DNA of 64,000 bases from Tetrastigma voinierianum (taxonomy: Eukaryota; Streptophyta; Magnoliopsida; Vitales; Vitaceae). The notes under the pieces were generated by a model. That model was given only the letters and a program-made list of their open reading frames with translations. It was not told the DNA's origin and ran no database searches. A program made the translations under genes and the position numbers. Location of the stretch: NCBI GenBank assembly GCA_016808115.1, contig JAEQBH010005084.1, positions 310,001 to 374,000 of the forward strand. Direction: 5' to 3'. Each line of letters starts with the position of its first letter. Position 1 is the stretch's first letter. Below are positions 32,690 to 44,260 of this stretch, one piece after another.

Positions 32690-33330
32690 GCCCCGCTTCC
32701 GAGGTCAGTTTAATCGGGTGGAGTATGCAGAAATGTCGAGGTCCATGTGCTCCATGTCTGAACCAACACCCGAACCATCCGTCGTGCCACGTAACACAAG
32801 CAATCACAATGTTCATGCAAGGGCATAGGCTCACAACGGCCACTAATTTCTAAAGCCTCGTTGGGCACAGCAGAGGGGCTGATGGCCTTAGCTTCAGCAC
32901 AGAGCTGGGCCTGGATCAGATGCAGGAAGGCAAAGATAGACGAGCCGTCAGGGCGTGGGTAATCAGGCTCGGTGTTCTTCCACCGCTTCCTCGCCAAGAA
33001 TGTGAGATTTGCCTCCTTCTTCCTACGGGTAGACAAAGCAAGACCTCAATGTCCGAGGATTTCAACAATAGTCACGCGACATCGCTTCCTCTACCATGGT
33101 GTCACTTAGGCACTCTTCCTCTCGAATTTCTTCTCGATGAACATGCTTGATCGGCGAAGCCTTGAAATTGATTTCGCAGTCACAAATTTATGATCAATTC
33201 TAGTTTGCAGCTGTCACCCGCTCCATCACTTGAAGTCCATCAATCTCTCTTGTCCACAATGTTTTCCATGGTGTCAATTTTATGACTTAATTTGAGGTAT
33301 TTATCATTTTTCGCTTCTTTCCACAAAAGC
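32690..33330 (-). pseudogene. gag: Tat/Athila gag C-terminal remnant (L2)
   Basis: The position corresponds to L1 6640-7300. Scattered - strand frames show KLSHKIDTMENIVDK near 33300 and EECLSDTMVEE near 33090, against ENPLEQKLDG and DECLTETILG in L1. Frames are short and shifted and no enzyme domain is present. The two copies have decayed independently. Confidence 0.45.
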
Positions 33331-33838
33331 CACCCACTAGCTTAAAGGTTGAGGTTCAGACGCCTGTCCACTGAGAGGCTAATGTAGTGTTAAGGCTCAG
33401 ATTTAAGAGGCATATCAGGGATGTGGAGGAGGTATAATCGTGGAGGTCTTAAATCCCATGAGGATTTAGGTGGTTCCCAACTAATGTCAGAAGTATCACA
33501 TGGTGCATTTCTCGGAACCATGTGGTGAGGGTGCACTCACCCAATTCTGAGGTGGCTTATATAATCCTCATGGACCTATATGCATCGGGATTCCATTTGG
33601 CACGATGTTGTCGCCCCATCTAGGTGCTCCATTTGACCACAATTCAAGCCAAATGCACTCCTGCAGCAAGAACAAGGCAACACAAGACAACACAAACAAT
33701 CCTGCAGCAATTTTTTTTTTTTTAATAGTGAAATGAAACTAAAAACTGACTATAAGATAACAAAAGGATGACAAAGAGACCACTTTAACTTGTGATGAGG
33801 ATCACAAGTGTTCAATAGCTCATTAAATGTACTCAAGG
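33331..33838 (-). other. L2 5' internal leader
   Basis: Non-coding and colinear with L1 7301-7710, including the gagggtgcactca and tcctgcagcaa blocks and a T run at 33711-33723. Confidence 0.6.
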
Positions 33839-33859
33839 CACCATCCCTGAACGACGCCA
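33839..33859 (-). other. Primer-binding site, Athila/Tat type (L2)
   Basis: On the - strand this reads TGGCGTCGTTCAGGGATGG, close to the TGGCGCCGTTGCCGGGGA site of Athila/Tat elements, and it abuts the LTR. Confidence 0.7.
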
Positions 33860-33861
33860 TT

Positions 33862-35230
33862 CGATTCCAAGACAGAAAATTTTAATCAACAAAAATTTAT
33901 ATCCTAGGATTCCTAACGCCGTAAAGAAAGCTACTACTGTGATACGTCAGTGGTCGAACACAGGATGGGTTTTCTTCATGTATTAAATGACTTATAAAGT
34001 GAATTGAAATACCAATGTCACTTTCGATTTTAAGGTTTTGTAAAAAATGTTCGGGTTTACAGAAAACTGAAATAAACTGAAGTAAAATAAGAAAAATAAT
34101 AAAAGAGACCTCAAGTATCGTGATACGGATTGGGGATCCTAGGGCAACCGAGGGTTTCCGGTGGTCATTTCTCTCATCGGGAGGATGACCTATAGTCATC
34201 TCCAACCTGATCTTCATGTAGCTATAAAACTAACCCTTATTAGTTTCTTTAAAATCCAAGATTCATCGCTATTAATGTTCTCAATAATTCCAAACGAAGT
34301 CTCCTCACTACATTATAATGGGTAATAAATGATAACTAATGAACACTATCTAGTAATAAAGATCAAGCGAGCACTAAAAAGATTAATAAGTACCTAATTA
34401 TCCAACACATGAATCGAAGGGATCTAAAACCAGAGTTAAAAGAGAACACGTGACGATAAAGAGTACTTGCGTGAAAAACAAGGGACTCTTCATCCTACCT
34501 CAAGATCCAACACCCAATAGCCTTCTCGCCTTTCAAGGAGAGTGTTTTGTCGCCATCCTCCGAGTTGTCATCCCCGGGCGGTGTCTGCTTCGCCAAATGG
34601 AAAGAAATGAAAGAAAGTGAAGTATTAAGAGAAGAAGCTGAAAGCCGAAAGCTCTGGCCAATTTTATCGGACGGATCCCTTCGCAAATACTGATCGAAGT
34701 ATACAAGGCTCGTGAGGAGCAAGGGAAATTACAAAAAAAAACCAAACCAAAAGCTATTAGAAGGGATAAAATGGGAAGAAACCAAAAAAAATGCAACAAA
34801 AAGGTCACAGCGTCAAACTGCAGGAGAGGTGAACAGTTGTTGGAGGGGTGAATAGTGTTGCATGATGAATAGTGTCACAAGAAGCAAATTTCGCAACCGT
34901 GTGAAATTTCGCAACCTCGCGGGAATTTTTTCAAAGCCATAAAATTTCACAACCAATTTTGTCAGGCTCCATTTTCATCAGATTTTCTACTCTTCTTTCC
35001 TCTAACTTAACTGCAATGCCGAAGCTCAATTTCGAATTCTTCATGCTTGGATCGACTTAACAATTTCTGCAGATAAATAGCTTCTGCAAAACTACAAAAT
35101 TAGCTATAAAATGCACTAATAAAATACATGGACCTTTAATGTGCAATCACATTTGATGGCCGATTAGTACACAAAAAGTGCTCAAACCTTAAATAAATCA
35201 GGTTCAAAATAGCACTTTTGAGCACTAATC
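33862..35230 (-). repeat. L2 5' LTR
   Basis: About 1.37 kb, starting at 35230 on the - strand (hairpin 35162-35230) and ending beside the primer site. It is homologous to 27993-29265. AATTTCGCAACC motifs lie at 34885-34950. Confidence 0.8.
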
Positions 35231-36170
35231 GCTTAGTAAGCCTTACCCTGCAGGCGAGGAGATAGAATCAATCTACCTCGAGTGGTTCAGAGTATGAGAA
35301 TGTATCAAAATGAATCCACGGATTACCTCCACACATGGATGTAGACTTGTTATCGAAGTTACACCGATACGCCACCCATTTCTGCATGACTCTCATAGGA
35401 TGGCACCGATCGAAGTTGGCTGTGAACTCAAGGTCCAATCATAGAATTGTCGACAAGGGTTTATTAGATCGAGACTTCACCATGGGCGCTCCTATCATGC
35501 ATAAGAAAAGACAAGACTCTTCGACTATGCATCGACCATCGATAGCTTGAACCGGTTATGATCAAGAATCTGTGATTCAATACCGAGATCATGATCTGCT
35601 TCGATCACTGAAGGGGCATGAGTCTACTCCAAGATAGACCTTCGCACTGGTTATCATCAATTGAGGGTTAGGGAGGCAGATATGCCTAAGACATCATTTA
35701 GGATGTGGTATGGGCATTTTGAGTTCACAGTGATGCCTTTCGAATCGACGAATTCACCAACAACATTCATGGATCTCTCAGATGTGGCATTCCAACCCTA
35801 TTTGACTGGCCAGGGTCTTCAATCTATACGCTAATCTACCTGCCTGAGGAGGAGAATAAGGACTATTTCGAGGGTCGCTCTACGTGTCTTTAAGAGACCA
35901 TCAATTGTATGCCAAGTTCAGCAAATGTGAATTTCTTGGGCTTCATCGAGGTGAAATCTTAGACATGTTGTGTCTGGGCCAGGTGTGTCAAGAGAACTCG
36001 AGAAGGTCGAGGCCACATGCGAGTCGGGGGAGAGGTCAAGCCCCGCCGAGATACGCAGCCGAGATCGGCAGTAATACAGCTGGGCGATTAAGGATCTCTC
36101 CCTGCTAGGGCTGTGACCTATGACAAGGTCGACCTATGAGGTAAATTTGAGCGGAATGACCTCGTGTGAG
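35231..36170 (+). pseudogene. pol: Reverse transcriptase remnant (T2)
   Basis: Frames include LPPHMDVDLLSK (35325-35360), LRLCIDHR-LE (about 35530-35560), and HQLRVREADMPKTSFRMWYG then HFEFTVMPFESTN (35650-35760). After FMDLSDVAFQPYLT comes a jump to a Glu-rich stretch (PEEENKDYFE), and then SLRDHQLYAKFSKCEFLGL (35887-35945). The segment that should hold the F/YxDD active site is missing or destroyed between 35810 and 35870. Multiple stops are present. The order of motifs continues the T2 pol after the L2 insertion. Confidence 0.78.
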
Positions 36171-36520
36171 AAGGCATCTAATCAAGAGGAGGCTACTCTC
36201 ACTCCTATTCGATAGTCCTAGCTAAAGAATCATGAGTTTTAATTACCATACACGCATGACATGGAGTTAGCAGCCATTGTCTTTGCCTTCAAGATATGGC
36301 GCCACTATTTGTATGGTGAGCAGTTTGAAGTATTTTCAGACCACAAGAGTCCGGTTATATTTTCACACAAATGACCTCAACACGAGGCAACGCAGGAACG
36401 GAGTTTCTTGAGGATTATGACTTCACTTTGCATTACCATCCTAGTAAGGCAAATGTGGTGGCTGATGCACTCAGTCGAAAGTCACGAGGAGTACTAGCTA
36501 GTGTAGTTTCCTAAGAGTGG
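36171..36520 (+). pseudogene. pol: RNase H remnant (T2)
   Basis: THDMELAAIVFAFKIWRHYL (36250-36310) is followed by YGEQFEVFSDHKS (to 36352) and by ANVVADALSRKSRGVLAS (36449-36505), nearly the same as T1. The first catalytic block (YCDAS) upstream is lost, while the Glu and the two later Asp residues are visible. Frame changes occur around 36355-36440. Confidence 0.8.
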
Positions 36521-38010
36521 CAGATGTTGTAGATCAGGATGGGCTGACTACAAGATAAATGATCAAGCCTCGTGGTATGTCAGAGCTTAGTGGCTACGCC
36601 TTCCCTACTGAGCAAAGTGATTGAGTCCTAAGGGCAAGACGCAGATATGGTGTCTATCGCAGATCTACGCTTAGGGTACTCCGTGATTTGATATCGGGCC
36701 ATCCACACAGATTTTTAGTCTCTAGATAGTGGACGGGTCATAGCTCCCACTGACAGATCTAAGAGAGAGATCCCCAGAGGCCCCGACGGTTATGTATTCG
36801 TGTGGCACGAAGATGTACCGCGGATCTCGCCGCAAGTATTTCTAGAGAGGGATGAAGCGACACGTTGGAGATTTTGTTCGACGATATCTCACGTTTCAAT
36901 AGGTAAAAGCTGGGGCATCGAGCCAAAAGGTCTACTCCAATTTATCGGAAGTAGTCGAAAGTGAAGCGGAAGCACATCATGATGGACTTTGGCGACTTAA
37001 CTTACTACGAACACCGCAGAGGCATGATGCTAGATGCGGATAGTGGGATCTATCACTAAGTCACATTTTCTAGCAAGGCTGACCTTCACATCAGAGGAAT
37101 TATGCCGATCAGAACATTAGAGAAATTGTCCGATTACAATGGAGTGCCGCCTCATCATATCTGGGACAGGATCTCTGTGTTTTTTACGCGATACCCTTTT
37201 TGGAAGAATTTCCAAAAGGCCATGGGGACACAGTTGACAATGAGCACTGTGTTTCATCCACGAACAAATGGTTAGTCGAAGATGACCATATAAGTTTTAG
37301 AAGACATGCTGCAAGGATGCGTCCTGGATCTTAAGGGTAATTGTGAGGAGCACTTACCCTTAGTGGAATTCACCTACAACATCTGTTATCAGGCAAGTAT
37401 ACAGATGGCACCCTATGAGGCTTTATATGGGAGGCTTTTGTTTGACAGAGGTGGGAGAGAGTGCCATCAATGGTCCGGATTTGATTAAAGACACCTTGAG
37501 AAGGCTGCGGGTTTGATACTGGCGTCTTCTACGCTTAGAGCCGAGCAAAGAGTTATGCCAATGCATCAAGGCCGACTTAGAATTTGAGGTGGGTGATCAC
37601 GCCTTCTCAAGGTGATGCCTAAGAGAGGAGTAGTCGTTCAACAAGCGAGAAAGCTAGCGAGGTATACTCCGCCATTTCGAGATACTCGAGAGGGTGGGCA
37701 CGCTTATGCATCGATCGGGCATTACCGCCGAGTTTATCGTGTTCATGAGGTGTTCCACGCTCCATGCTCCTAAGTATAATCCGATCTAGTCATGTAGCGT
37801 GGGATGGGGGAGGATTGTTGTCGAGCATGCATGGACCTTCGCGACCGATGTGTACCATGGATACGGATCGTGCCTTCTACGCAAGTCCGTGGAGGTTAGT
37901 GAAGGTGTCATGGGCAACGACCGAGAGTGGAGTGAGGCAAATTACCGGAACGCGAGGACATCGATGCATGCCACTCATCATTTCCCTATTTAAGGACGAA
38001 GGTTCATTGC
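36521..38010 (+). pseudogene. pol: Integrase remnant (T2)
   Basis: Homologous pieces are spread over shifted frames. They include a zinc-finger region near 36800-36900 with its Cys residues lost, FTSEEL (37085-37105), and MLQGCVLDLKGNCEEHLPLV followed by EFTYNICYQASIQMAPYEAL (37306-37420). Next come ADLEFEVGDHAFS (37570-37610), FEILERVGT (37675-37700) and a close resembling the HxSLFEDEG end (37975-38010). It is more decayed than in T1. Confidence 0.72.
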
Positions 38011-38097
38011 TTAAAATGAATCGAAATAGAATGAAAATTACATATGCATGTGATTCGATAGATAGTGTGGGAATTTCAGAAGAAATTACATGAAGAA

Positions 38098-39049
38098 TGT
38101 GAAACTCAGAAAATTCAATTTTTTCGAAAAATGGTAAAACAAAGAATTTCCTGCTTGGAAACCTGAAATTTTCTGCATCTCTAGACGACAAAACTAACTT
38201 CACCGTTGAATTTGTCTCAAAGCTAGTTACCTGCCGAATTTCGTCAAATTCCAAGATATTCCGAATTTCACGCTACACCTGTGTCGAGTGACATGGAATG
38301 TCGCCACATGGCATGACCACGGATGCCATACACATAATTTAGGAGATGGACACATGACATGATAGCCATGTTGAGTAGTAAGTGACACATGGCACTAGGA
38401 TGAATGGCTCATTTAGAGCCATGTGTCATGTTGTGAGAGAAGATAGGAAAGTGGGGGGGAAGCTTCCCCACTTTTGATCAATCTAGTGGAATGAAAATCA
38501 AAAGGAGAAAGAAAATAGAAAATAAAGAAAATGAGAAAATGAGACAAGTGGCAAGTGAGGAGGAGAGGAGGAAAAGGGAAGAAAGCTTCCCACTTGGAAC
38601 AAAAAGAAAATCGGTGGGAGAGAAGGAAAAAAAGGGGAGAAAAGAGGAAGAAAGGGGAAGAGAGGAAAAATAGAGGATTTCCAAGCGTTTCGACGGTCAA
38701 AGCTCGACGGTCCAAGAATTAAAGTTGGTCCACGCAACGAGAGCCAATGCTGCAAGTACCAAAATCAAGTGGTGTTTCATTAACTCCAAGAGGCAGGGGC
38801 CCTCTCACTGCTTATTCTCGGGTCCAAGAGCCATTTAATGGCATGCAGTTCTCGGGGCCATGAGTGGTCAGAGGCTGGGTCCCAAAATTCGCACTCACGT
38901 CGAATACCTGGGACTAATTCAGCAAATTCAGAACTGCTTTGAGGATTGGTTTTGATCCCGAGACTGATGTCTCAAAGCGAATGCGGTATTCGAGTTCGAG
39001 GTCGCTTTTCGCCAAATTCTAGAAGTGAAAATGGACTCGAACCGGATCG
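38098..39049 (+). repeat. T2 3' LTR, first part
   Basis: It starts TGTGAAACTCAGAAAATTC after a gaag-aa purine stretch, as in T1. It aligns with 23909-24700 and includes the palindrome-like acatggcatg segment near 38310 and the purine tract at 38505-38670. It is interrupted at 39049 by the Tat-type LTR. Confidence 0.78.
38505..38670 (+). repeat. Polypurine tract inside T2 3' LTR
   Basis: About 165 bases nearly free of pyrimidines, homologous to the tracts at 24285 and 21438. Confidence 0.75.
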
Positions 39050-39369
39050 TGATTGGGTGACTCAAAAGTGCTATTTCAACCCCGCGTTGATAGTTTTGAA
39101 AAGCATGCACTAATCGCGTCATTTTTATGCCAATTGAAGTGTTCAAGTCTTCTTAGTATCACTTATGCCATAGAGGTTATTTTCGTTGTTTGTGTTTCAT
39201 AGATTGGGAGTTCAATATCAAGACATATGATGAATCAAGATTAACTCAATCGTCGCCCATCAAAACGTAATCAAAAATCAAAGAAAGAATGAAGGCAAAG
39301 TGATCAAATTTGACAGCAAAAAGAGAGACAGAAGCAATGCAAAGAATGAATCAAAGAATCCCAGAATTC

Positions 39370-39660
39370 TCGCTTAAGATTGCTTAAAATTACTGATCGG
39401 GCGAAAATTTGAACCTTAATAAAATTCTCACAATCTTACAAAATTTGGCTAATTTTCGCAGACACCGTGAATCTCCGTCAGTTAGCTAAATTACATTTCC
39501 ACATAAATTTCGCTTGTTAAGAATAGCTAGCTAGCGAAATCACCACGCTCTAGCGAAATTTTCGCATTTTCGCTTATCTTCGTGATTTCGCTACTAGCTT
39601 AGCTCATTTAAAAATTTCGCTAGTTAGCGAAATTTTCTTCGCCAGCGAAATTTCGAGCCT
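39370..39660 (+). repeat. AATTTCGC/GCGAAATT motif array in LTR A
   Basis: About ten copies of aatttcgc, tttcgct, gcgaaatt and tagcgaaatt in both orientations. The corresponding array in LTR C is at 49250-49565 and a reduced one in LTR B at 43140-43190. Confidence 0.8.
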
Positions 39661-39787
39661 TAATAAATTCATCATTTTGTCATGCTTTTGTAATTAATGC
39701 AACCGACTTCAATTTTGGTGTATTACTCTTCTTGTCTCCTAAAATTAGCCAAATTAATAAGCCAGGGTATTTTCATACACTGCGGCC

Positions 39788-39795
39788 TATATAAG
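39788..39795 (+). promoter_or_regulatory. TATA box in LTR A
   Basis: TATATAAG in the context ggcctatataagcccctccc, identical to LTR C. Confidence 0.65.
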
Positions 39796-40649
39796 CCCCT
39801 CCCATTTTGTAACCCTAAGGAGGAAATTTGAGAGAAACTGGGCACATTTTCATTTTTATAAATATCTTCCGTGCTCGCTAGGGGTGGTTTTGCTTTTCCT
39901 TTCTCTCTCCTCTTTCTCTTATTTTCTAGTCACAAACACCCCTTCTCAGGATGACAACTCAAGAGATGTCACAAACTCTTTGAAGAGCACAGAAATTTAT
40001 AAATTTCACAAGTGTACAGCCATGTCATTCTCATAAAATAATGCTGTGTATCAGATTTATGGCTCCCATCTTCTCAAACTAGGTCAATATCATTTAATGT
40101 CATTAATTCGCTAATACTTACCATATGCTTTAGGATACAATGTATACTTATTGGGTTGGGATGTGACTGTGGTTTTAGATGGTCTTTACGAGCCATCAAA
40201 TGACGCTGAATGTTGTGGTTTTAAATCAAAGTGGGTCAGAGATGCATGTTACCTCGTGGTCGACCAATGGGGAGGATTCTAGGTTAGTTTGCTAGTTAAA
40301 CAAAGATCCTAAGTATGTACTGACTATAGTTGCTTGTCATAATGCGAGGATAAAACCAGGACACTCTGTCATTTATATTATCGTTAGTGACCTAAATTCA
40401 AAGTTACCTTTCACATCACTTTCGCCTTTACAGCTTATTCAGCTTTTCAAACTACTCAATCGCTTTTGAACAACTGTAAGTCCAACAAAACCTTACCTTT
40501 TACACTTATGCAAATCATTCTGCGACGAAACCCATCCCCGTGTTCGACCGCACCACTATAATCAGAGTAGCTCGACTACTGCGGAAGCAGGTTTAACTCA
40601 GTATATAAATTTTGTCGATTCGGGCCACCACCGTGGCACGAGAATCAAA

Positions 40650-40673
40650 TGGCGCTCATTGTCGAGGATGGTG
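40650..40673 (+). other. Primer-binding site, Athila/Tat type
   Basis: TGGCGCTCATTGTCGAGGAT closely resembles the TGGCGCCGTTGCCGGGGA site characteristic of Athila/Tat elements and directly follows LTR A. Confidence 0.8.
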
Positions 40674-41059
40674 CCAACCACGAATGATAAGTCAAGTGTA
40701 CTTGTGATCAACATCACAAGTGAAGGTAATCTTTAACTCTTTTTGTAACCTGCTTATAAAGAATCGCAAGTTTTCATCACTTCTCATAAAGAATCTCAAT
40801 CGTTTTTTGTTTTTTTATACGCCGCTTTTATTTTAGCTAACCCTAACCTTTGCAAGTCGGGTTTGTGCCTTCGCTAGCCTGGCCAGGTAATAAATGCGGT
40901 ATGCAAAGGTTAGACAAAGGAACTTCGTGAAGTGATCAGACAGAATCGCATAATAACCCGACCTGGGCCAAGGAAGTCGTGTACACACCGACACCACGGA
41001 TCCACCAATTCGAAGAACAATGTAGTCAGCCTGAACCCCAATGAATCCAATGTACCCCA

Positions 41060-42710
41060 TGTAACCATGAGGGATCACATCCGCCTCCTAGAGTTAAGGC
41101 TCCCATCCTCAGATCATTCCTCCCGTCAAGATGTAGCAACAGGCCATATTTCGTACCCCTACTCCCCACATATCATGGTATGGAAAATGAAAATCCATAC
41201 ACTCATATTAGGGATTTCGAGGAGGTCTGTGACTACCTTTAAGTAAGGTATGATGACATGGATTTTCACTGGGCTTAAAAGCATTTCCACCGACCCCAGC
41301 GACAAGGCCAAGATTCGCTAAACTCACCGAGGCCTAACCATTAGGAAATCGGGGGCCGAGCTGCACTCAAGAAGTCTTCTGCTCATAAGCACTTAATAAT
41401 TAAAGACAAATTTACACCTTGCAAAATTTCAGATATGTAGAGAGGTTTTATCAAGACTGGGAGAGATTTATGAGACCATCAGCATGCCCACATCACGGGT
41501 TTGACATGGATGTCGGTAAACCACTTCTATGGTGGTATGTCTCCGCCATGAGGCACTTTTCGAAACCACGCTGGAGGAGACTTTCGAGTAAGCATCCCGA
41601 CGGCCAAGATTTTAAATTACGCTGGTCGAAACTTCTAAGGGTCGACGAGCCAAACCCTGGTGGAAATGGAAACAATGAGGCCTCTCACCAACCCTGGGGA
41701 GAGGATCACAGACAACGCTAGAGATAGTAGAATGGTGCTGGGATTTCAACCTTACTAGGAAGGTGGGAGGAGCTCTCAAGGAAAAGGCTCCATGAAGTAC
41801 ATGCAGCTGGATCGGGCAATCCCGCAAAACACCAATCCTCATCACTCTAACCCCCGTACATCCAAGAGAATGTTGTCCCATGGCCCCTACAAGAAGGGTC
41901 GATGTCGACGTGCAACAATCGTAGACAATATAAGCCACCACAACCCAATGCCTCATATGGAAATACCACACCTAATCGAGGAATCACCCTAACCTTCCCT
42001 TGAAGCCCACTCCCTCGCTACGGACTTCAGTGCCAAACCACGCTTCGTTCCCTAATTTCAACCACAACCACCACCATCCTCATCCCCGTGGAACAAGCCA
42101 TTTTAAATTGAGTAAGGTGGTAGCAACTTGGAAGAGCAAAGGAATCAATGGCAACCACACAAAGGATCAAGATTTGTAAAGTACATCGAATAAGAGAATA
42201 GACGTGGGCTTCGAGCAATCTAAACCAAAAATTGATAACCTACAAGATTCCATCACCAAGATCAACAAGTCACAGAGGTACAAGAGCAGGAAGGTTCCCT
42301 TCCCAAATGCTGTTGCCAAACCCAAAGGAATCCATGAGGCAGATCATCCAACAATCTCGGGAACGGATGAGCTAAGGCTATAATTACCCAAGAAGTGGAA
42401 AAGACATCAACTGGTGCCAAAGTCGTTGAAGAATCCAATCGTGAGGAGACTGAAAACAGCATATTCGGGCTTAAAGGAAGATTTAATGAAATACCGTATA
42501 CCACCTCCATTTCCACAAGCACTTGGGAGGTGTTAAGAAGGCATCTCAAAGAAGTGTGCATTTTAGAGGTCTTAAGGCAAGTGAAGGTTAACATACTTAT
42601 CGACATAATCAACAAGTCCCCGCTTATGCAATTTTAAAATATCTTGTACAATCAGTGGATTAGGCATCGAGAAAAGGCATTTACCGAACAAGTCGCGCCA
42701 TAATCCAAAG
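41060..42710 (+). pseudogene. gag: Tat/Athila gag remnant
   Basis: This is the particle-forming protein of the element. A frame at 41165-41235 reads YHGMENENPYTHIRDFEEVC, the signature start of the Athila/Tat capsid region. It continues, shifted, into MTW-SLGLKAFPPTP. Next comes FYQDWERFMR then CPHHGFD (41445-41510, matching the CPHHG motif), and a Gln/Asn-rich linker. The C-terminal part has YRIPPPFPQALG (about 42490-42520) and a piece matching the helix before the protease (LEVLRQVKVNILI, 42560-42605). Frameshifts and stops are frequent. Protease and reverse transcriptase do not follow. Confidence 0.75.
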
Positions 42711-42807
42711 TAAGAATCTACCAAACATAGTTATCCAGATCTCCCACAATTTTTACCACACTGGCAGGAATCAGACATGTCATTGTTCTGAGTTCAGCAG
42801 CCAAGAA

Positions 42808-44260
42808 GAATTCATCACAAGGTCAAAAATTTTCAACTGGCCATATTATAGGTTTGAGTGCTTTTTTGTGTACTAATCATGCTAATTAACCCAATTTACA
42901 TATTAAGGTCTCCTATTATTCTAATGATCGATTTTCGTGGCAAATTTTGCAAGCCATGAAAGACCATGCCTACATTGCTGAAGTCGATCCAAACATGAAG
43001 AATTGCCAACCAACACGCGTATATCGTAGACTATGAAAGAAGAGAAGAAATGGGGTTGAAAAATGTAGCTGGTGAAGAAAAATTGATGAGAAGCAAAGAG
43101 AATGTTCGCACTAATGGAACAAGAAATGTTAGGAGAAACTCCGTTGATTTCACTGCTAGCGAAATGCACCGCCAGCGAAATTTTCTGCCTCGCCATGCTT
43201 TGTAATTAATGCAACCGACTTCAATTTTTGGCATATTACCTTCTCGGCCCTATAATCCTAGCCAAGTTGTTAAAGCTGTATTTTCATACGTCGAGGAGGC
43301 CTATATAAGCCCCTTGTTCAGAACCTAATCATCGATTCGGGGAAGGAGAATAATTTTTAAGTTTTTATTTTGTAACAAAGTCTTTTATTTTTAGTTTTTG
43401 CTTTTCTTTCTCTCTTCTCTCTCCTCTTTCTCTCCCTTTCTAAGGCCAAACACCCAAGTTGATGACAATCAAGGATTTAGCTGCTAAAACCACTTCCTTC
43501 AAGTAAAGGCCGCCGGGGGTAAGATTTTAGGTCGGGCCGGTGGTTCCGCTTCATGTTGCGTAGTGTATTTATGGCCCTTATATTCAAAACTTAGTCGCGA
43601 TAACACGGGATGTTATCGCCTCGCCAATACTTCCATGTGCGCTTGTGTCCAAATGGCTTCGTTATGATGCAATCGTGGGTTCTTTAGATGGTCCTACTAG
43701 CCTCCGAGGTAATATTTACATGTTGGGTTCTTCAAATTAGTAAGGTTAAATAACATTTACAAGCATTGCTGGCCAATACTCTTATGCTTGGGAATGTGCT
43801 CTAAAGAGAGATGTAATCGTTATTTTTTATATGGTCTTTACGAGCCTCAAAAGAATGATAAACTAATGTTAGGTTTTAACTAAAAAGGGGCCATAACTCG
43901 CATCCCGTGTCGACTAAATAGGAGTTGTTTTTCAACCCTGGGAGCTCTCGCTAGCCTAGATCTTAAACTCAAAGGGGTCATCAAGCTTTCAAGAAGTTCT
44001 CTTATTTTCTTTGATTTTATTTTCAATACAGAACTACCACTTAACTTTCAGTTTTTTCAGTCATTTATTTTTCAAACCACTTCCCTGCTTAACCAAACCC
44101 CAAAAATCCACTGACCACCGCTTTGATTTCACTCAAACTCATTTGCACGAAGAAAACCCATCCCCGTGTTGTTCGACCCTAGACCACTATAATCGGGCAA
44201 AGAGTTTGACTACTGCAGAGGGAGGAACTTAAAGATATAAACATTGGTTGATTCAAATTT
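42808..44260 (+). repeat. LTR B of the Tat superfamily
   Basis: The start is eroded (ttttcaactgg…ataggtttgagtgc…gtactaatc, 42835-42880). TATATAAG is at 43302-43309, and the U5 block gaagaaaacccatccccgtg is at 44149. After about 44256 the match to the other LTR ends stops, and no primer site is visible. It lies between gag and the ORF1-like frame, so it is probably a later solo insertion. Confidence 0.65.
43302..43309 (+). promoter_or_regulatory. TATA box in LTR B
   Basis: TATATAAG in the same ggcctatataagcccc context as LTRs A and C. Confidence 0.6.

Larger units (their letters stand above)
27993..35230 (-). mobile_element. L2: second copy of the non-autonomous L1-type element
   Basis: On the - strand: 5' LTR (35230-33862), Athila/Tat-like primer site (33859-33839), gag remnant, non-coding internal DNA, a purine tract next to the 3' LTR (29280-29266), and 3' LTR (29265-27993). 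Internal order and many blocks match L1. It carries a solo LTR of the same superfamily at 29903-31325. It is inserted in the T2 pol. Without the solo LTR it is about 5.8 kb. No pol motif is found. Confidence 0.78.
39050..40649 (+). repeat. LTR A (5' LTR of Tat-type element)
   Basis: It starts TGATTGGGTGACTCAAAAGTGC and ends before the TGGCGC primer site. The hairpin is at 39050-39120, TATATAAG at 39788, and the U5 block gacgaaacccatccccgtgttcgacc at 40523. Repeated AATTTCGCTAG-type units lie at 39370-39660. It is the same superfamily as the L1/L2 LTRs. Confidence 0.78.

Noticed and set aside
38413..38755. Phe/Ser/Leu-rich - strand frames that look like membrane proteins
   Set aside because: They are translations of the purine tract read on its pyrimidine strand.
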